DNA of 59,683 nucleotides from Polyangia bacterium (lineage in GTDB: Bacteria > Myxococcota_A > Polyangia > Fen-1088): the NCBI GenBank assembly GCA_036268875.1, contig DATATI010000008.1, positions 1 to 59,683 of the forward strand. The letters run 5' to 3'. Shown here piece after piece: positions 43,643 through 52,027 of the stretch (positions within the stretch are counted from its first letter, which is position 1; the number at the start of each line of letters is the position of its first letter). The notes under the pieces were generated by a model. It saw only the letters and a list, made by a program, of their open reading frames with translations, did no database searches and had not been told where the DNA came from. A program made the translations under genes and the position numbers.

Positions 43643-44217
43643 CTCCCCGGCGGCGAACAAGCGCGGCGACGGCCGCCTGGCTGGCGGTGGCGCTGGCGGC
43701 GACGGCCCCGTCGCGCGCTGCCGCTCCGGCCGATGCGGGCAGCGGGGCGGCGAAGAAATCGGCGACGGCTGCGAACACCGCGCCGACGCCAACGCCGCTG
43801 GTTGATCCTGCGCAGCGGGCGGCCGCCCTGCGCAAGAAGGTCCTGCGCGACGAGGATTTCGTCGAGAACGAAGAGACCAACCGCGATCCCTTTCATTCGT
43901 ACCTGCGTCTGTTCGCCGACAAGCTGACCATCAAGACGCGCAAGGTGCCGGCCATCTTCGATAAGTACAGCCTGGAAGAGCTGTCGCTCATCGCCGTGGT
44001 CTCGGGCGACGAGACGCCGCGGGCGATGTTCCGCGATCCGCTGGGCCTGGGGCAGACGGTCAAGCAAGGCGACTTCATCGCCAAGTCGGGCGCTCGCGTC
44101 TCGAAGATTCTGTCCGACCGGGTGATCGTCGAGCAGACCGAGACCAACGCCAACGGCGAAGTCCACACCGTCGAAAAAGCCATCCTGGTCAATCCCGAGG
44201 AGCCGTCGTCGCGATGA
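43639..44217 (+). CDS. pilP: Type IV pilus lipoprotein-like PilP
   Basis: 192 residues. The N-terminal signal segment ends in AAAPADAGS; no clear lipobox Cys is seen, unlike many PilP proteins. A flexible Ala/Pro/Thr linker follows, then the beta-sandwich typical of PilP: the stretch YSLEELSLIAVVSGDETPRAMFRDP... and VKQGDFIAKSGARVSKIL. PilP connects PilN/PilO to the periplasmic end of the secretin PilQ. The ATG overlaps both neighbours' codons (ATGA junctions). Confidence 0.9.
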   Translation: MTPRRRTSAATAAWLAVALAATAPSRAAAPADAGSGAAKKSATAANTAPTPTPLVDPAQRAAALRKKVLRDEDFVENEETNRDPFHSYLRLFADKLTIKTRKVPAIFDKYSLEELSLIAVVSGDETPRAMFRDPLGLGQTVKQGDFIAKSGARVSKILSDRVIVEQTETNANGEVHTVEKAILVNPEEPSSR

Positions 44218-45899
44218 AGAACCGGCGGATGTTGCAGACCGTGTCGGGCGGCGCGCTGGCGCTGGCCTTCGCGCTCGGCGGGCCGACCGCGAAGAGCCAG
44301 CAGGCGCCGACTGCGGGCGCGGGCGCGGCGTCGAGCTACGGCGATCTGTCGCCCAGCGCGGGCAGCGGTGCCGGTACGCCGAGCGTGCCGCCGGGCGGCC
44401 TGATGGTGGCGCCCGCGGAGAGCGCGCCGCTTGGGCCGCGGGCCGCGACGACCAACGGCGCCGCGACCGGTTCCAGCGACGGCGCGCAAGCGGGACGTCC
44501 CACGCCCGGCGGCGCCGCCACCGTGACCCCGTCAGCGGCCAGCGGCGGCGCGGTCCCCGCCACCGGCGGCCTGCCACCCGGAATGCATCTCACCAACACC
44601 AAACGGCGCTACACCGGGCGGCGCATCGACCTCGATTTCAAGGGCGCCGACATTCACAACATCCTGCGCCTGCTGGCCGACGTGGGGCAGGTGAACATCG
44701 TGACCTCCGACGACGTCAAGGGCGAGGTCACCATCAAGATGAAAAACGTCCCCTGGGATCAGGCCCTGGACGTCATCTTGCGCGCCAAGCTCTTGGGTCA
44801 AGTGCGAGAGGGCAACCTCATCCGCGTCGCCCCGATGGCAATCTTGGAAAAAGAGCTGGAGCAGGAGATCGCCCGGCAAAAACAGCTCAACGACGTCATG
44901 CCGACGGAGACGCGGCTCATCGCCATCTCTTACGCTGATGCCAAGATCTTGCAGGATCGGGCCAAGGATCTTCTCTCGCCGCGCGGGCGCATCTCCGTCG
45001 ACGATCGCACCAACCAGCTGATCGTGTCGGACGTGGCGCGCAACCTGCAACTGATCGAAGATCTGGTGCGCAACCTGGACACCCAGACGTCGCAGGTGAT
45101 CATCGAGGCGCGCATCGTCGAGGCGAATTCGACGTTCGTGCGCGAGATCGGCGTGCAGTGGGGTGGTTCGGGCTTTCGCGACGCCGCCCACGGCAACCCC
45201 ACCGGCCTGGTGTTTCCCAACAACATTGGCATTTCCGGCGGCGCCACCGACGCCACCACGCCGAAGGCGGGCCTGGCGTCGGCGGCCAGCCCCGACTTTG
45301 CCGTCAACCTGCCGGCCGCCGTCGGCACCGGCAGCGGCGGCGCGCTGGGCCTGATGCTGGGGTCGGTGAACGGTGCCTTCAATTTGAACCTGCGCTTGAC
45401 GGCCCTGGAATCCAGCGGTCAGGTGCGCATCCTGTCGTCGCCGCGCATCTCCACGCTGGACAACGTGGAGGCGTCCATCACCCAGGGCGTGTCGATCCCC
45501 ATCTCCATCGTCAGCGCGCAAGGCATCCAGACCGTCTTCGTGGAGGCCAACCTGGCGCTGGTGGTCAAGCCCCACGTCACCAACGAAGGCACGGTGGTGA
45601 TGAACATCCACGTCACCCGCAACGAGCCCGACTTCGTCAACACCGGCGCCCGCGGCGATCCGACCATCCTGCGCAAGGAAGCGCGCACAGTGATGCTGGT
45701 GCACGACGGCGACACCGCGGTGATCGGCGGCATCTACCAGCGCAATTCGGGCGTCAGCTTCGCCAAGGTGCCATTCTTCGCCGACCTGCCTTTGATCGGA
45801 TTTTTCTTCCGCAACAAGCACGAGAACGACGCCCGCACCGAGTTTCTGGTATTCATCACGCCGCGCATCGCGAACCGGACCCGCGCGCTGCGCCAGTAA
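44214..45899 (+). CDS. pilQ: Type IV pilus secretin PilQ (short form)
   Basis: 561 residues; PilQ proteins are commonly 700-900. Signal peptide, then a Gly/Ala/Pro-rich linker to about residue 130. The STN/N0 domain includes IDLDFKGADIHNILRLLADV, the N1/NHBA-like domain has ISVDDRTNQLIVSDVARNLQ, and the C-terminal secretin domain includes VRILSSPRISTLDNVEASI and ends with VPFFADLPLIGFFFRNK. The N-terminal AMIN domains that attach PilQ to peptidoglycan are not visible. It forms the outer-membrane gate for the pilus. Confidence 0.93.
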   Translation: MKNRRMLQTVSGGALALAFALGGPTAKSQQAPTAGAGAASSYGDLSPSAGSGAGTPSVPPGGLMVAPAESAPLGPRAATTNGAATGSSDGAQAGRPTPGGAATVTPSAASGGAVPATGGLPPGMHLTNTKRRYTGRRIDLDFKGADIHNILRLLADVGQVNIVTSDDVKGEVTIKMKNVPWDQALDVILRAKLLGQVREGNLIRVAPMAILEKELEQEIARQKQLNDVMPTETRLIAISYADAKILQDRAKDLLSPRGRISVDDRTNQLIVSDVARNLQLIEDLVRNLDTQTSQVIIEARIVEANSTFVREIGVQWGGSGFRDAAHGNPTGLVFPNNIGISGGATDATTPKAGLASAASPDFAVNLPAAVGTGSGGALGLMLGSVNGAFNLNLRLTALESSGQVRILSSPRISTLDNVEASITQGVSIPISIVSAQGIQTVFVEANLALVVKPHVTNEGTVVMNIHVTRNEPDFVNTGARGDPTILRKEARTVMLVHDGDTAVIGGIYQRNSGVSFAKVPFFADLPLIGFFFRNKHENDARTEFLVFITPRIANRTRALRQ

Positions 45900-45910
45900 C
45901 ACGGACCAAC

Positions 45911-46465
45911 ATGGCCCAGGCGAAATCAGGGGGCGAGGCGCCGCTTTTCTTGATCGGCTTCATGGCCACGGGGAAGAGCACCGTCGGACGGCTGGTGGCC
46001 GGCCGCAAAGGGTGGGCGTTCGTCGATCTGGATCAGGTGATCGTGGCGGCAGCGGGGCTGCCGGTGGCGGAGATCTTCGCGCGCGAGGGCGAGGTCGGTT
46101 TTCGCCGCCGCGAAGCGGAGGCGGTGCACGAGGCGTGCGCGAAAACGCGCACGGTGATCGCCACCGGCGGTGGGGCCGCCTGCCGCGAGGAAAATCTGCA
46201 GGCGATGCTGGCCGGCGGTCGGGTGGTGGCCCTGTCGGCCACGCCGGCCGAGGTGCTGCGCCGAACTGGGGGCGCGTCGGGGCGCCCACTACTGGACGGC
46301 AAGATCGATCCAGTCGGCGCGGCGGCCGCGTTGCTGGCGGCGCGCGAGCCGTTCTATGCTCGCGCTCACCACACCGTCGACACCGTCGGCAAGTCGCCGA
46401 CCGAAGTGGCCGCGCTGGTCATCGCCGCGCTGGACGGTGACATACTGGGAAACGGCGAAACATGA
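45911..46465 (+). CDS. aroK: Shikimate kinase
   Basis: 184 residues from ATG at 45911. P-loop FMATGKSTVGR near residues 17-27, DLDQVI substrate-binding Asp, the GFRRREAEA shikimate motif and ATGGGAA. It phosphorylates shikimate at the 3-hydroxyl. It follows pilQ by 11 bases and overlaps aroB (ATGA), the common pilQ-aroK-aroB order of Proteobacteria. Confidence 0.95.
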   Translation: MAQAKSGGEAPLFLIGFMATGKSTVGRLVAGRKGWAFVDLDQVIVAAAGLPVAEIFAREGEVGFRRREAEAVHEACAKTRTVIATGGGAACREENLQAMLAGGRVVALSATPAEVLRRTGGASGRPLLDGKIDPVGAAAALLAAREPFYARAHHTVDTVGKSPTEVAALVIAALDGDILGNGET

Positions 46466-47553
46466 GCAGCACCATCGTGGGAGTCGAGCTGGGCGCGCGT
46501 CGGTACGACGTTCACATCGGGACGTTCGCGCCATCGATCGTCGCCGAGACGGTGGCGGCGGCGCTGGGCCCCGACGTCACCGGGGTGGCGGTGCTGGTCG
46601 ACGGGGATCTGGGCCGGCGCTCGCCGCGGGTGGCGCCGCTGGTCGAAGCGCTGCGCCTGCGCCTGCCGCGCGTGCACCGTTACGACCTGCCCGGCGGCGA
46701 GGCCAGCAAGACCCTGGACCAGATCGGCCGCACCACGCAGTGGCTGGCCGAGCATGGGTATGACCGGCGCGCGGCGGTGATCGGCATCGGCGGCGGCGCC
46801 ACCGGTGATCACAGCGGCTTTGCGGCGGCGGTGTACCTGCGCGGCGTGCGCTTCGCTTTGTGCCCCACCACGCTGCTGGCGATGGTCGACGCGTCGGTGG
46901 GCGGCAAGACGGCGGTCGATCTGCCGGCGGGGAAAAATCTGGTGGGCGCGTTTCATCAGCCGCGCGTGGTGATCGCCGATCTGGGATTTCTCGACACGCT
47001 GCCGGCGCGCGAACAGACCGCTGGCCTGGCCGAGGTGGTCAAGTGCGGTTTCATCGCCGATCCGTCGCTGCTGGCCATCTTCGCCGCGCACCCGGGCGGC
47101 AAGCTAGGGCCCGAGGCCATCGCCGCGCTGGTCGCCGGCGCCGTGCGGGTGAAGGCCGAGGTGGTCGCCGAGGACGAACACGAGGGTGGCCGGCGCGCCA
47201 TCTTGAACTTTGGCCACACCATCGGTCACGCGCTGGAAGCCGAGTCGGCGTACGCGCTGTTGCACGGCGAGGCCGTATCACTGGGGATGATCGCCGCCCT
47301 GTCGCTGGGCGAGGCGCGTGGGATCACCCCGCCGGCGGTGGCGATGCTGGCGCGGGCGATGCTGGCGGACGTCGGGTTGCCGGTCGATCTCGAGGGGCGG
47401 GTGACGCCGGCGGTGATGGCCCGGGTGGGCGTCGACAAGAAGCGCGCCGGGAAGAAAGTGCGTTTTGTCCTGTGCGCGGCGGCGGGCGACACGCGCCTGG
47501 TCGACGTCGGTCTGGACGAGCTGACCGCGCATTTTTTGCCCTCGGGCGCCTAG
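46462..47553 (+). CDS. aroB: 3-dehydroquinate synthase
   Basis: 363 residues. NAD-binding and metal motifs are typical: GGEASKTLDQ, GIGGGATGDHSGFAAAVYLRG, PTTLLAMVDASVGGKTAVDL and NFGHTIGHALEAE with zinc ligands. The usual GGGVVGD reads GGGATGD here, a mild change. It converts DAHP to dehydroquinate in aromatic biosynthesis. Confidence 0.95.
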   Translation: MSSTIVGVELGARRYDVHIGTFAPSIVAETVAAALGPDVTGVAVLVDGDLGRRSPRVAPLVEALRLRLPRVHRYDLPGGEASKTLDQIGRTTQWLAEHGYDRRAAVIGIGGGATGDHSGFAAAVYLRGVRFALCPTTLLAMVDASVGGKTAVDLPAGKNLVGAFHQPRVVIADLGFLDTLPAREQTAGLAEVVKCGFIADPSLLAIFAAHPGGKLGPEAIAALVAGAVRVKAEVVAEDEHEGGRRAILNFGHTIGHALEAESAYALLHGEAVSLGMIAALSLGEARGITPPAVAMLARAMLADVGLPVDLEGRVTPAVMARVGVDKKRAGKKVRFVLCAAAGDTRLVDVGLDELTAHFLPSGA

Positions 47554-47576
47554 AGGTCTACGATCAGCGGCGGGCC

Positions 47577-48386
47577 ATGAGACCGCTTTCGCCTCGACGT
47601 TCGTGGAGCAGCCGGCGCCTGGTCGTGTTGCTGCCGTTGCTCGTGGCGGCGGCGGCGACCGCCGGCTGCGTGGACAACGCCGGCTTGATGGTGATCCTGG
47701 GAAACCAGATCCCGATGATGGACGCGGTCACGCACCTCTGCAGCGCCATCGCCGCCGACGGCACGGCGGTGCTGGGGCAAGGCGTGCTGGACCTGGACGT
47801 CGGGACACCGCAGCCGTACGTCGCCTATCCGATCGTGCAGAACCGCCTGCAGGCGCTGGGCATGGCCAGCGGCGTGGAGCCGAATCGGATCATGCTGCAG
47901 GGTTTTCACATCACGCTGATCCCGCCCGCCGGTTTCAATTTCCCGTGGACGGCGGCAGCGCCGAATCACCTGGAGCCGGCGTTCTCGCAGGGCCTGGAAC
48001 CGGGCGCCGAACTCACCGCGCAGATCCAGGCCGTCAGTCAAAACCAGGCCCAAGCGATCCTGGCCCAGTTCGGCCCTGGTGGCCTGAGCCCGTTGCTGAC
48101 CGACGACGTGGTGTTTACGGTCGAGATGCACGCCGTCGGGACGCGCAACGGCGACACCATCGAGTCGGATGTCTTTCGGTTTCCCATCCGCATGTGCGTG
48201 GGCTGCCTGCAGACCGGCTTGACCGACCTGGCCCAGTACAACTATCCGGGCGTTCCGCTCTGCACGGTGGCGCCCAAGCCGAACATCTACAAAGGCAACC
48301 CCTGCAACTTTGCCCAGGACTCCGGCCCGCTGCTGTGCTGCCTCGACGATAGCCAAAAACCGGTGTGTCCGTCGCCAGATCAATGA
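47577..48386 (+). CDS. Cys-rich lipoprotein of unknown function
   Basis: 269 residues from ATG at 47577. The lipoprotein signal ends in ATAGC. The mature part has eight or nine further Cys residues, mostly in pairs near the C-terminus (MCVGCLQ, GNPCNFAQDSG, LLCCLDD), suggesting disulfides. No known domain is recognised. It follows aroB by 23 bases and may be on the same transcript; the pattern fits the large sets of species-specific lipoproteins in Myxococcota. Confidence 0.65.
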   Translation: MRPLSPRRSWSSRRLVVLLPLLVAAAATAGCVDNAGLMVILGNQIPMMDAVTHLCSAIAADGTAVLGQGVLDLDVGTPQPYVAYPIVQNRLQALGMASGVEPNRIMLQGFHITLIPPAGFNFPWTAAAPNHLEPAFSQGLEPGAELTAQIQAVSQNQAQAILAQFGPGGLSPLLTDDVVFTVEMHAVGTRNGDTIESDVFRFPIRMCVGCLQTGLTDLAQYNYPGVPLCTVAPKPNIYKGNPCNFAQDSGPLLCCLDDSQKPVCPSPDQ

Positions 48387-48416
48387 GGGCGGGATGGCTA
48401 GGCCCTCCCACGCGCG

Positions 48417-48731
48417 TCAGCTCACAAATCGATTCGGGTCGGCGGCTTCGGGTTCTTCCAACTTGCCGTAGCGTTCTTCGTAGCGCTTGACGTTCAATTC
48501 CAGTGCGCGCAGCAGGCGCTTGGTGTGGCGCGGTGAGGAGATCACGCGCACCCGTACCCGGGCGCGCGGCGCGGCAGGCTGGATGAAGGCGAAGTCCAGG
48601 AGGAATTCGTTTTCGTTGTGATTGATGAGGACCAGGTTCGCGTAGATGCCCTGGGCGGTGCCCTCGTCGAGGTCAATCTGCACCGGCTGCCCGGCTGGAT
48701 CGCTGCTCGGTGGTTTCGGGGTGTCTGACAT
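48417..48731 (-). CDS. DUF3467 family protein
   Basis: 104 residues from ATG at 48731. The characteristic DUF3467 core is visible: ANLVLINHNENEFLLDFAF then RVRVISSPRHTKRLLRALEL, ending in a helix with RYEERYGKLEE. The family is small and cytosolic with unknown function. The ATG overlaps, on the opposite strand, an in-frame ATG of the ruvX frame (CATG at 48729-48732), so the two genes are divergent with almost no spacer if that ruvX start is used. Confidence 0.82.
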   Translation of the reverse strand: MSDTPKPPSSDPAGQPVQIDLDEGTAQGIYANLVLINHNENEFLLDFAFIQPAAPRARVRVRVISSPRHTKRLLRALELNVKRYEERYGKLEEPEAADPNRFVS

Positions 48732-48753
48732 GAGGCAGGTATACACTAAGGCC

Positions 48754-49197
48754 GTGTCCGGCAGGGTGATCGGCATCGACCTCGGAACGCGACGGATCGG
48801 CGTGGCGGTGACGGATGGATTGAACCTGACCGCGCAGCCGCACGCCACGCTGGCCCGCCACGGCGGCCAGCGCGATCTGGATGCCATCGGCGCGGTGGTG
48901 CAGAAATTCGCTGCCGGGCGCGTGGTGCTGGGCCATCCGCTGGCACCCGACGGTACGGTCGGCAAGGCGGCGAAAAGCGCGCAGGCGTTCGCCCAGCGCC
49001 TGAACGCGGCGCTGGGCATTCCGGTCGAGCTGGTCGACGAAAGCTTCAGCACCGTCGAAGCCGAGGACGTGCTGCTGCGCGCGGATTTGTCGCGCGCCCG
49101 CCGAAAGCAAGTGGTCGATCGGCTGGCCGCTGCGGTTATTCTGCAGCGGTGGCTGGACGCGCGCACGGATCAGGGCGACAACGGACGCAGCAAATGA
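48754..49197 (+). CDS. ruvX: RuvX/YqgF family nuclease (pre-16S rRNA processing / Holliday junction resolvase-like)
   Basis: 147 residues from GTG at 48754, the usual size (about 138-150). An ATG at 48730 is also in frame and would add eight residues. RNase H-like fold: GIDLGTRRIGVAVTD with the first catalytic Asp, GHPLAPDGTVGKAA, and VDESFSTVEAED. E. coli YqgF trims the 16S rRNA 5' end. It overlaps mltG (ATGA), a common arrangement. Confidence 0.9.
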   Translation: MSGRVIGIDLGTRRIGVAVTDGLNLTAQPHATLARHGGQRDLDAIGAVVQKFAAGRVVLGHPLAPDGTVGKAAKSAQAFAQRLNAALGIPVELVDESFSTVEAEDVLLRADLSRARRKQVVDRLAAAVILQRWLDARTDQGDNGRSK

Positions 49198-50312
49198 AGA
49201 CGCCAATGCGGCGGGCGTTCCAAGTTTTTCTGGTGACCACGGTGCTGGGCCTGATCGTGATCGCCTGGGGCGTGCGCATCGCCTGGAAGTACGGCGACAC
49301 GCCCAGCGGACCGGCTTTTGGTCGGGTGGATGTCGACATCCCGAAGGGCGCCACCGCGGTCGACGTGGCGGACCGGCTGGCGGCGGTGGGGCTGATCGCT
49401 CGGCCGGCGATCTTTCGTCTCTATGCCGGCCAGCGTGGCGTGGCCGGGCGGTTCAAGGCCGGGCACTACACATTGAACGCGCCGGCGTCGCCCAAGCAGA
49501 TCCTGGACGCGCTGGTGAAGGGCGTGGCGGACGAGCTGGTCACCGTGACCATCCCCGAAGGCAAGAATCTGGTCGAAATCGCCGACATTCTTGAAGCGGC
49601 CGGCGTCACCTCGAAGCCGGAGTTCATCACCCAGGCCGTCGACGCCAGCTTCGCCGCCAGCCTGGACCTGCCGGGACCGACGGTGGAAGGGTACCTGTTC
49701 CCGGACACCTATCGTTTGCGCCCGCACACGCCGGCCGCCCGGGCGCTGATCTCGATGATTCGCCGCCACCGCCAGGTCTTTGAAGAGCTGCGCGCCAAGC
49801 ACACCAAGGGCGTGATCGATCTGAAAAACACCCTGGGCTTCGACGACTACAAGATCGTCATCCTGGCCTCGATCGTCGAAAAGGAAACCGGCCAGCCGCA
49901 AGAGCGCCCGCGCATCGCCCAGGTGTTCATCAACCGGCTGCGGTTCCCGTCGTTCGTTCCCAAGCTGCTGCAGACCGACCCGACGATCATCTACGGCTGC
50001 ACCATCGGCCTGCCGCGTTCGGCGGCCTGTTTGAAATGGGACGGGCGCATCCGCCGGATTCAGCTGGAAGACCGCGAGAACCCGTTCAACACGTACACCC
50101 ACGAAGGGCTGCCGCCGGGCCCGATCGCCAACCCGGGCAGGGCGGCGCTGGAGGCGGTGATGGCGCCCGACCACACGCCGTTCCTGTACTTCGTTTCGCG
50201 CAACGACGGCACCCACCATTTCTCGAAGACCATCGCCGAGCACGAGGCGGCGGTGGTCAAGTATCAGCGCGGGGGCGTCCCGATGGCGGCGCCGGCACCG
50301 GCGCCGCAGTGA
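49194..50312 (+). CDS. mltG: Endolytic murein transglycosylase MltG
   Basis: 372 residues from ATG at 49194. An N-terminal membrane helix (about 9-28, VFLVTTVLGLIVIAWGV), a LysM-like domain, then the YceG catalytic domain with ILASIVEKETGQPQERP (catalytic Glu) and FNTYTHEGLPPGPIANPG. It cuts nascent glycan strands at the inner membrane and sets their length. Next gene overlaps by GTGA. Confidence 0.93.
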   Translation: MKTPMRRAFQVFLVTTVLGLIVIAWGVRIAWKYGDTPSGPAFGRVDVDIPKGATAVDVADRLAAVGLIARPAIFRLYAGQRGVAGRFKAGHYTLNAPASPKQILDALVKGVADELVTVTIPEGKNLVEIADILEAAGVTSKPEFITQAVDASFAASLDLPGPTVEGYLFPDTYRLRPHTPAARALISMIRRHRQVFEELRAKHTKGVIDLKNTLGFDDYKIVILASIVEKETGQPQERPRIAQVFINRLRFPSFVPKLLQTDPTIIYGCTIGLPRSAACLKWDGRIRRIQLEDRENPFNTYTHEGLPPGPIANPGRAALEAVMAPDHTPFLYFVSRNDGTHHFSKTIAEHEAAVVKYQRGGVPMAAPAPAPQ

Positions 50313-51046
50313 TCATCGTCGTCGATCGGCTGACCAAGATTTTTCGGCCGCCGGGCACCGGGCGCGACCTCCTGCGCGGGCGGCTGTTCGGCAAACCCGT
50401 GACGGCCCTGACGGCGGTTTCGTTCACCGTGCGCGCCGGCGAGATCGTCTGCGTGATGGGGCCGAACGGCGCCGGCAAATCGACGTTGCTGCGCGTGCTG
50501 GGCGGTTTGCTGGCGCCGACCGAGGGCGTCGCCACGGTTGATGGCGTCAGCGCGGCGGACAGCGCGGGCGAGCTGCAGCGACGGGTGTCGTTCGTGGTCG
50601 GCGACGAGCGCAGCTTTCACTGGCCGGTCTCCGGGCGCGAGAACCTGCACTACTTCGCGGCGCTGCACGGGCTGCCGGCGGCGGCGGCGCGCGCGCGGGC
50701 GGGCGAGCTTCTCGAGCGTGTGGGCCTGGGCGCGGTGGCGGATCGCCGGTACCGCGAATATTCGCGGGGCATGCGCCAGCGCCTGGCCATCGCCCGCGGC
50801 TTGCTGGGCACGCCGCGCGTGCTTTTGCTGGACGAGCCGACGCTGGGCCTGGACCCGCGCGGCGCCCGCGACCTGCGCGCGTTCCTGCGCGACGACGCCG
50901 TTCGCGCCAGCGGGCGGACCGCCGTGCTGTGCACGAACGATCCGGGTGAGGCGCGCGCCATGGCCGACCGCGTGCTGTTTCTGGAAGCCGGCCACCTGAA
51001 AGGCGAGAGCGCCCCCGCGCGCATCGAACGGGAGCTGGGCCTGTGA
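50309..51046 (+). CDS. ABC transporter ATP-binding protein
   Basis: 245 residues from GTG at 50309. Walker A GPNGAGKST, a signature-like YSRGMRQRLAIARGL in place of LSGGQ, Walker B VLLLDEPTLGLDP and a switch-like His replaced in the CTNDPGEA region (Asn-Asp rather than His). It belongs to the ABC-2 exporter class (drug, polysaccharide or lipid). The permease gene follows with a GTGA overlap, so the pair forms one exporter. Confidence 0.9.
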   Translation: MIIVVDRLTKIFRPPGTGRDLLRGRLFGKPVTALTAVSFTVRAGEIVCVMGPNGAGKSTLLRVLGGLLAPTEGVATVDGVSAADSAGELQRRVSFVVGDERSFHWPVSGRENLHYFAALHGLPAAAARARAGELLERVGLGAVADRRYREYSRGMRQRLAIARGLLGTPRVLLLDEPTLGLDPRGARDLRAFLRDDAVRASGRTAVLCTNDPGEARAMADRVLFLEAGHLKGESAPARIERELGL

Positions 51047-51915
51047 GCGGCGACGATCCTGGGCCGTCGGCGGCGGCGGCCGCGCCGTTGCCGGGCGGGG
51101 CGGTGTGGTTCGCCCGCGTGCTGTGGGCGTTCACCCGGCGCGAGTTCCTGGCCCGTTCGGGGTACCGGCTATCGTTTCTGCTGCGCGGCCTCAGCTTTGT
51201 GTTCGCCGCCGTGTCGCTGGTTTTTTTCTCGCGCTTCGTGGGCGCGGCAGCGAATCCGCACCTTCTCCCCTATGGCGGCAGCTATCTTGGGTTCACGCTG
51301 ATTGGTTTGGTGGTGGTCGACCTGCAGCAGGTGGGGCTGTCCGAATTGGCGCAGCGGATCCGGTTGTCGCAGTTGATGGGCACCCTGGAGGCGGAGATCG
51401 CCACGCCCGCCCCGGAGTGGATCGTCCTGGGCGTGGCGCCGGTGTACGCGTTCGGGGGGGCGGCGCTGCGGGCGCTGCTGTATCTGGTGGGGGCGGCGCT
51501 TCTGCTTGATGTCCGCTTCGATCACGCCAATGTCGCGTCGGTGGCGGTCGCGGTGCCGCTGGTGCTGGCGGCGTTCGCCGGCATGGGCCTTCTGGCGGCG
51601 GCCGGGACCATGCTGGTGCGCCGGGCGAACCCGGTGGCAGTGGTGCTGGGGACGCTGTCGGTGTTTCTGTCGGGCGTCCTTTACCCGACCACTGTGCTGC
51701 CGTCGTGGTTGCAAGGCGCTGGCAAGCTGCTGCCGCTGACCCACGCCCTGGCCGTCCTGCGCGGCGCCCTGCTGCGCGGGTCAACACCCGCCGAGCTTGG
51801 CTCGTCGCTGGAGGCGCTGGCGGTCTTCGCGGTTGTCCTGGGCTGCCTGGGCGTCGGGCTTTTTGTCATCGCCTTTCGTCGCGCCCGTGTAGACGGCTCG
51901 CTCACACACTTCTAG
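51043..51915 (+). CDS. ABC-2 type permease
   Basis: 290 residues from GTG at 51043. About six membrane helices in the ABC-2 pattern, with an amphipathic N-terminal segment FTRREFLARSGYRLSFLLRG and a late YPTTVLPSWLQ motif before the final helices. Partner of the ATPase encoded just upstream. The exported substrate is unknown. Confidence 0.87.
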   Translation: MSGDDPGPSAAAAAPLPGGAVWFARVLWAFTRREFLARSGYRLSFLLRGLSFVFAAVSLVFFSRFVGAAANPHLLPYGGSYLGFTLIGLVVVDLQQVGLSELAQRIRLSQLMGTLEAEIATPAPEWIVLGVAPVYAFGGAALRALLYLVGAALLLDVRFDHANVASVAVAVPLVLAAFAGMGLLAAAGTMLVRRANPVAVVLGTLSVFLSGVLYPTTVLPSWLQGAGKLLPLTHALAVLRGALLRGSTPAELGSSLEALAVFAVVLGCLGVGLFVIAFRRARVDGSLTHF

Positions 51916-51949
51916 TTCCCACGAAGCGAGCGGAGTGAGAGTTGCGTGT

Positions 51950-52000
51950 TAGTATAAAGACTGGCTGTCGATAACCTCCCCTCCGGCTCTCGGTTCCGAG
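51950..52000 (+). promoter_or_regulatory. Possible prkA promoter and operator
   Basis: In the 112-base gap before prkA, TATAAA (51953-51958) could be a -10, but no good -35 stands at the right distance, so an alternative sigma factor or activator may be needed. A perfect 12-base palindrome CTCGGTTCCGAG-type (51989-52000) lies downstream, and AAAGGAGA sits eight bases before the prkA ATG. Confidence 0.35.
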
Positions 52001-52027
52001 GCTGCTTCGGTCAAAGGAGATCCCCTG

